Positions 61,803-64,000 of a DNA stretch of 64,000 bases are shown one piece after another (positions within the stretch are counted from its first letter, which is position 1; the number at the start of each line of letters is the position of its first letter). Made by a program: the position numbers and the translations under genes. The notes under the pieces were generated by a model. The model was not told where the DNA came from and did no database searches. It saw nothing but the letters and a program-made list of their open reading frames with translations. The DNA is taken from the NCBI RefSeq assembly GCF_032931615.1, contig NZ_CP136760.1:186001-250000 (forward strand). The letters are read 5' to 3'. This DNA comes from Palleronia sp. LCG004. Lineage in GTDB: Bacteria > Pseudomonadota > Alphaproteobacteria > Rhodobacterales > Rhodobacteraceae.

Positions 61803-62801
61803 TCAGGCGATCCGGAGGCCGTTCCGGTCGAATCTGTGGATCTTGTCCGCTTCGGGGGCGAGCTGCACGCTGTCACCGCTCCTCAGCGTGACCTCGCCCG
61901 GCGCGCGCACGGTGATTGTCTCTGCGAGGCCCGTGTCGTGCACGTGGAAAAACGTGTCGGAACCCAGATGCTCGGACACGCCGACGCGGCCGTGCCAGGG
62001 CCCGTCGCCAACCGCGATATGTTCGGGACGGATGCCGATCGCGTGGGCGTCGTGCTTGGCTGCCTCGGCCCCGTCGATGACGTTCATTTTCGGGCTGCCG
62101 ATGAATTCGGCGACGAAGCGGTTGCGCGGCGTCCGGTAGAGCTCCAGCGGCGACCCGACCTGCTCGACATGGCCCGCACGCAGCACGACGATCTTGTCGG
62201 CCATGGTCATCGCCTCGACCTGATCGTGGGTGACGTAGACCATCGTGGTCTTGAGACGCTCATGAAGCTCGGTAATCTCGAGCCGCATTCCGACGCGCAG
62301 GGCGGCATCGAGGTTAGAGAGCGGTTCGTCGAAGAGAAAAGCGGCGGGTTCGCGGACGATGGCGCGGCCGATCGCGACGCGCTGGCGCTGACCGCCCGAA
62401 AGCTGCCCGGGGCGCCGCTCCAGATGGTCGGTGAGGTTCAGGATCCGCGCGGCGTGTTCTACGCGCTTCTTCTTCTCGGCCTCGTCCAGCCCCGCCATCT
62501 TGAGCGGGAAGGCGACATTCTTCCTCACGCTCATATGCGGATAGAGCGCATAGGACTGGAAGACCATCGCGAGGCCGCGCTTGGCGGGCGGAAGGTCGGT
62601 GGCGGGCTTGCCGTCGATGCGGATCTCGCCGCCCGACACGTCCTCAAGCCCCGCGATGAGCCTCAGCAGGGTGGACTTGCCGCAGCCCGACGGGCCGACG
62701 AAGACCACGAACTCTCCGTCCTCGATCGTCAGGTCGAGCGGCGGGATCACCTCCGTCTCGCCGAACTTCTTCTGCACCTTCTCGAGCGTGATGCGTCCCA
62801 T
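61803..62801 (-). CDS. smoK: Polyol ABC transporter ATP-binding protein SmoK (UgpC/MalK type)
   Basis: 332 aa. Walker [10 protein letters not shown] near 36-44, signature LSGGQRQR, Walker [12 protein letters not shown], and a C-terminal TOBE/MalK regulatory region (about 240-332, AIGIRPEHI). Energises the MalFG-type permease pair encoded upstream. 13 bases after smoG. Confidence 0.92.
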   Translation of the reverse strand: MGRITLEKVQKKFGETEVIPPLDLTIEDGEFVVFVGPSGCGKSTLLRLIAGLEDVSGGEIRIDGKPATDLPPAKRGLAMVFQSYALYPHMSVRKNVAFPLKMAGLDEAEKKKRVEHAARILNLTDHLERRPGQLSGGQRQRVAIGRAIVREPAAFLFDEPLSNLDAALRVGMRLEITELHERLKTTMVYVTHDQVEAMTMADKIVVLRAGHVEQVGSPLELYRTPRNRFVAEFIGSPKMNVIDGAEAAKHDAHAIGIRPEHIAVGDGPWHGRVGVSEHLGSDTFFHVHDTGLAETITVRAPGEVTLRSGDSVQLAPEADKIHRFDRNGLRIA

Positions 62802-62814
62802 TTTCAGGATCTCC

Positions 62815-63645
62815 CTATTTCACCGCGCCGAAGGTCAGGCCGCGGACGAGCTGTCGCTGGCTGAACCAGCCCATGACGAGGATCGGCGCGATCGCCATGG
62901 TCGAAGCCGCCGAAAGTTTAGCGTAGAAGAGGCCTTCGGGGCTCGAATAGCTCGCGATGAACGCGGTGAGCGGTGCCGAATTCGCGGCCGTGAGGTTCAG
63001 CGTCCAGAATGCCTCGTTCCAGGCGAGGATGACGTTGAGAAGCAGCGTCGAGGCGATGCCGGGCACTGCCATCGGAAGCAGCACGTAGATCACCTCCGAA
63101 CTAAGACCCGCACCGTCCATCCGGGCAGCCTCGAGGATGTCATTTGGGATCTCGCGGAAATATGTGTAGAGCATCCAGACGATGATAGGCAGGTTGATGA
63201 GCGTCAGCACGATGACGAGGCCCGTCCGCGTATCCAGCAGCCCCCAGTCGCGGAAGATCAGGTAGATCGGCACGAGCACGCCGACCGGCGGCAGCATCTT
63301 GGTCGACAGCATCCACATCAGGACGTTCTTCGTCTGCTTTCCCGGCACGAACGCCATGGCCCAGGCGGCCGGAATGGCGATGGCAAGGCCAATCACCGTG
63401 GAGCCGAGCGAGATCACCACCGAGTTCCAGAAATGCCGGAAGTAATCAGAGCGCTCCTGCACGGCTATGTAGTTCTGCAACGTCCAGTCGAAGAACAGGA
63501 ACGAGGGCGGGGTCGAGATCGCTTCGCCTTCGGTCTTGAACGAGGTTAGGATCGTCCAGAGGATCGGGAAGAAGATCAAGAAGGCGACGATTGCCGCGGT
63601 AACGGTATAGATCGCCTTGGTTCTGGTCTGGACTGCGCGGGCCAT
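62815..63645 (-). CDS. smoG: Polyol ABC transporter permease SmoG
   Basis: 276 aa CUT1 permease, six helices, EAA loop [26 protein letters not shown]. Matches the MalG side of the sorbitol/mannitol transporter of R. sphaeroides. 12 bases from smoF. Confidence 0.9.
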   Translation of the reverse strand: MARAVQTRTKAIYTVTAAIVAFLIFFPILWTILTSFKTEGEAISTPPSFLFFDWTLQNYIAVQERSDYFRHFWNSVVISLGSTVIGLAIAIPAAWAMAFVPGKQTKNVLMWMLSTKMLPPVGVLVPIYLIFRDWGLLDTRTGLVIVLTLINLPIIVWMLYTYFREIPNDILEAARMDGAGLSSEVIYVLLPMAVPGIASTLLLNVILAWNEAFWTLNLTAANSAPLTAFIASYSSPEGLFYAKLSAASTMAIAPILVMGWFSQRQLVRGLTFGAVK

Positions 63646-63657
63646 GGACGTCTCTCC

Positions 63658-64000
63658 TCAGGCGTCGAGATTCTTGCCGATCATCCGCATGAGGAAGATC
63701 GCGACGATGTTGGCGAGGATGACGGCGATCACGCCGCCGGCGGAACCGGTGCCCACGTCGAAGCGCAGCAGGCTCTCGGCGTAGACGAGATAGGTGAGGT
63801 TCGTCGAGGCCACGCCGGGGCCACCATTCGTGGTGACGAGGATCTCGGCGAAGATCGACAGCAGGAAGATCGTCTGGATCAGCACGACGACGGTGATTGC
63901 ACGCGCCAGGTGTGGCAGCTTGATATACCAGAAGCGCGACCAAGCGGAGGCACCGTCCATCTCAGCCGCTTCGAGCTGTTCTCCGTCGAGGCTCTGCATC
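63658..64000 (-). CDS. smoF: Polyol ABC transporter permease SmoF, C-terminal part
   Basis: The 5' end lies beyond the right edge; at least 114 codons are visible. EAA loop EAAEMDGASAWSRFWYIKLPHLA followed by two helices and GGPGVASTNLTYLVY, typical of CUT1 MalF-side permeases. Upstream smoE (binding protein) is expected just outside the window. Confidence 0.85.
   Translation of the reverse strand, partial: MQSLDGEQLEAAEMDGASAWSRFWYIKLPHLARAITVVVLIQTIFLLSIFAEILVTTNGGPGVASTNLTYLVYAESLLRFDVGTGSAGGVIAVILANIVAIFLMRMIGKNLDA

Noticed and set aside
1..64000. CRISPR arrays, insertion sequences, tRNA or rRNA genes
   Set aside because: No regular spaced repeats, transposase-like frames or recognisable RNA genes were seen by reading; a covariance-model scan could still find a small RNA.

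Overview
The window is high-G+C DNA from an alphaproteobacterium, most likely a member of the Rhodobacteraceae (roseobacter/Rhodobacter lineage). This placement is inferred from gene content: a rhizobial-type L-rhamnose locus, a Rhodobacter-type polyol (smo/mtlK) operon, a phasin, and an exported hydrolase ending in an IPLPA-type (VPLPA-CTERM-like) sorting tail. Genes are tightly packed, with many 4-base ATGA overlaps. I saw no rRNA, tRNA, insertion sequence, prophage or CRISPR array, so this reads as ordinary chromosome (or chromid) rich in catabolic operons.

Layout. 1-5.2 kb: the end of a membrane-fusion protein/family-2 glycosyltransferase operon (possibly a beta-glucan exporter), an SDR plus cupin pair, a zinc-type CDF exporter, and a membrane protein with a spermidine-synthase-like domain. 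5.3-7.1 kb: a GH13 branching-type enzyme. 7.1-13.0 kb: a complete siderophore-iron uptake unit (ATPase, two FecCD permeases, binding protein, divergent TonB-dependent receptor). 13.2-15.8 kb: MprF. 15.9-19.6 kb: a yehZYXW-type osmoprotectant ABC importer in the E. coli gene order. 19.6-23.4 kb: a glutaredoxin-MauE fusion, an SMP-30 lactonase, and a LysR regulator convergent with a YeiH-type exporter. 23.5-32.8 kb: a seven-gene peptide operon (binding protein, two permeases, two ATPases, gamma-glutamyltransferase-like hydrolase, M20 peptidase) with a divergent IclR regulator. 32.8-34.7 kb: a Crp/Fnr regulator flanked by two uncharacterised genes. 34.9-45.6 kb: a complete L-rhamnose locus (rhaRSTPQUK divergent from rhaDI).

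45.6-49.5 kb: a LysR gene divergent from a quinone/aromatic-stress set (MhqO-type dioxygenase, MhqD-type esterase, small GNAT, pirin). 49.5-52.9 kb: an AGE-family sugar isomerase, a decayed idnD remnant, a gluconate 5-dehydrogenase-like SDR and a beta-hydroxyacid dehydrogenase. 52.9-57.3 kb: an Lrp regulator divergent from ACC deaminase and a homodimeric AceE-type 2-oxoacid dehydrogenase E1. 57.3-60.3 kb: a phasin, the sorting-tail hydrolase and HtpX. 60.3-64 kb: mtlK, smoK, smoG and the 3' part of smoF, running off the right edge.

The most interesting unit is Lrp-AcdS-E1 (52.9-57.3 kb). ACC deaminase releases 2-oxobutyrate, and the adjacent E1 resembles the arrangement of Pseudomonas mdeRAB, where an AceE homologue handles 2-oxobutyrate. 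This suggests a self-contained ACC (or related amino acid) to propionyl-CoA route. A CCGAAA-containing 9-base periodic repeat in the divergent promoter region is a candidate operator. Other shared DNA motifs link regulators to neighbours: LysR-YeiH, Crp/Fnr flanks, and the rhaR-rhaD palindromes.
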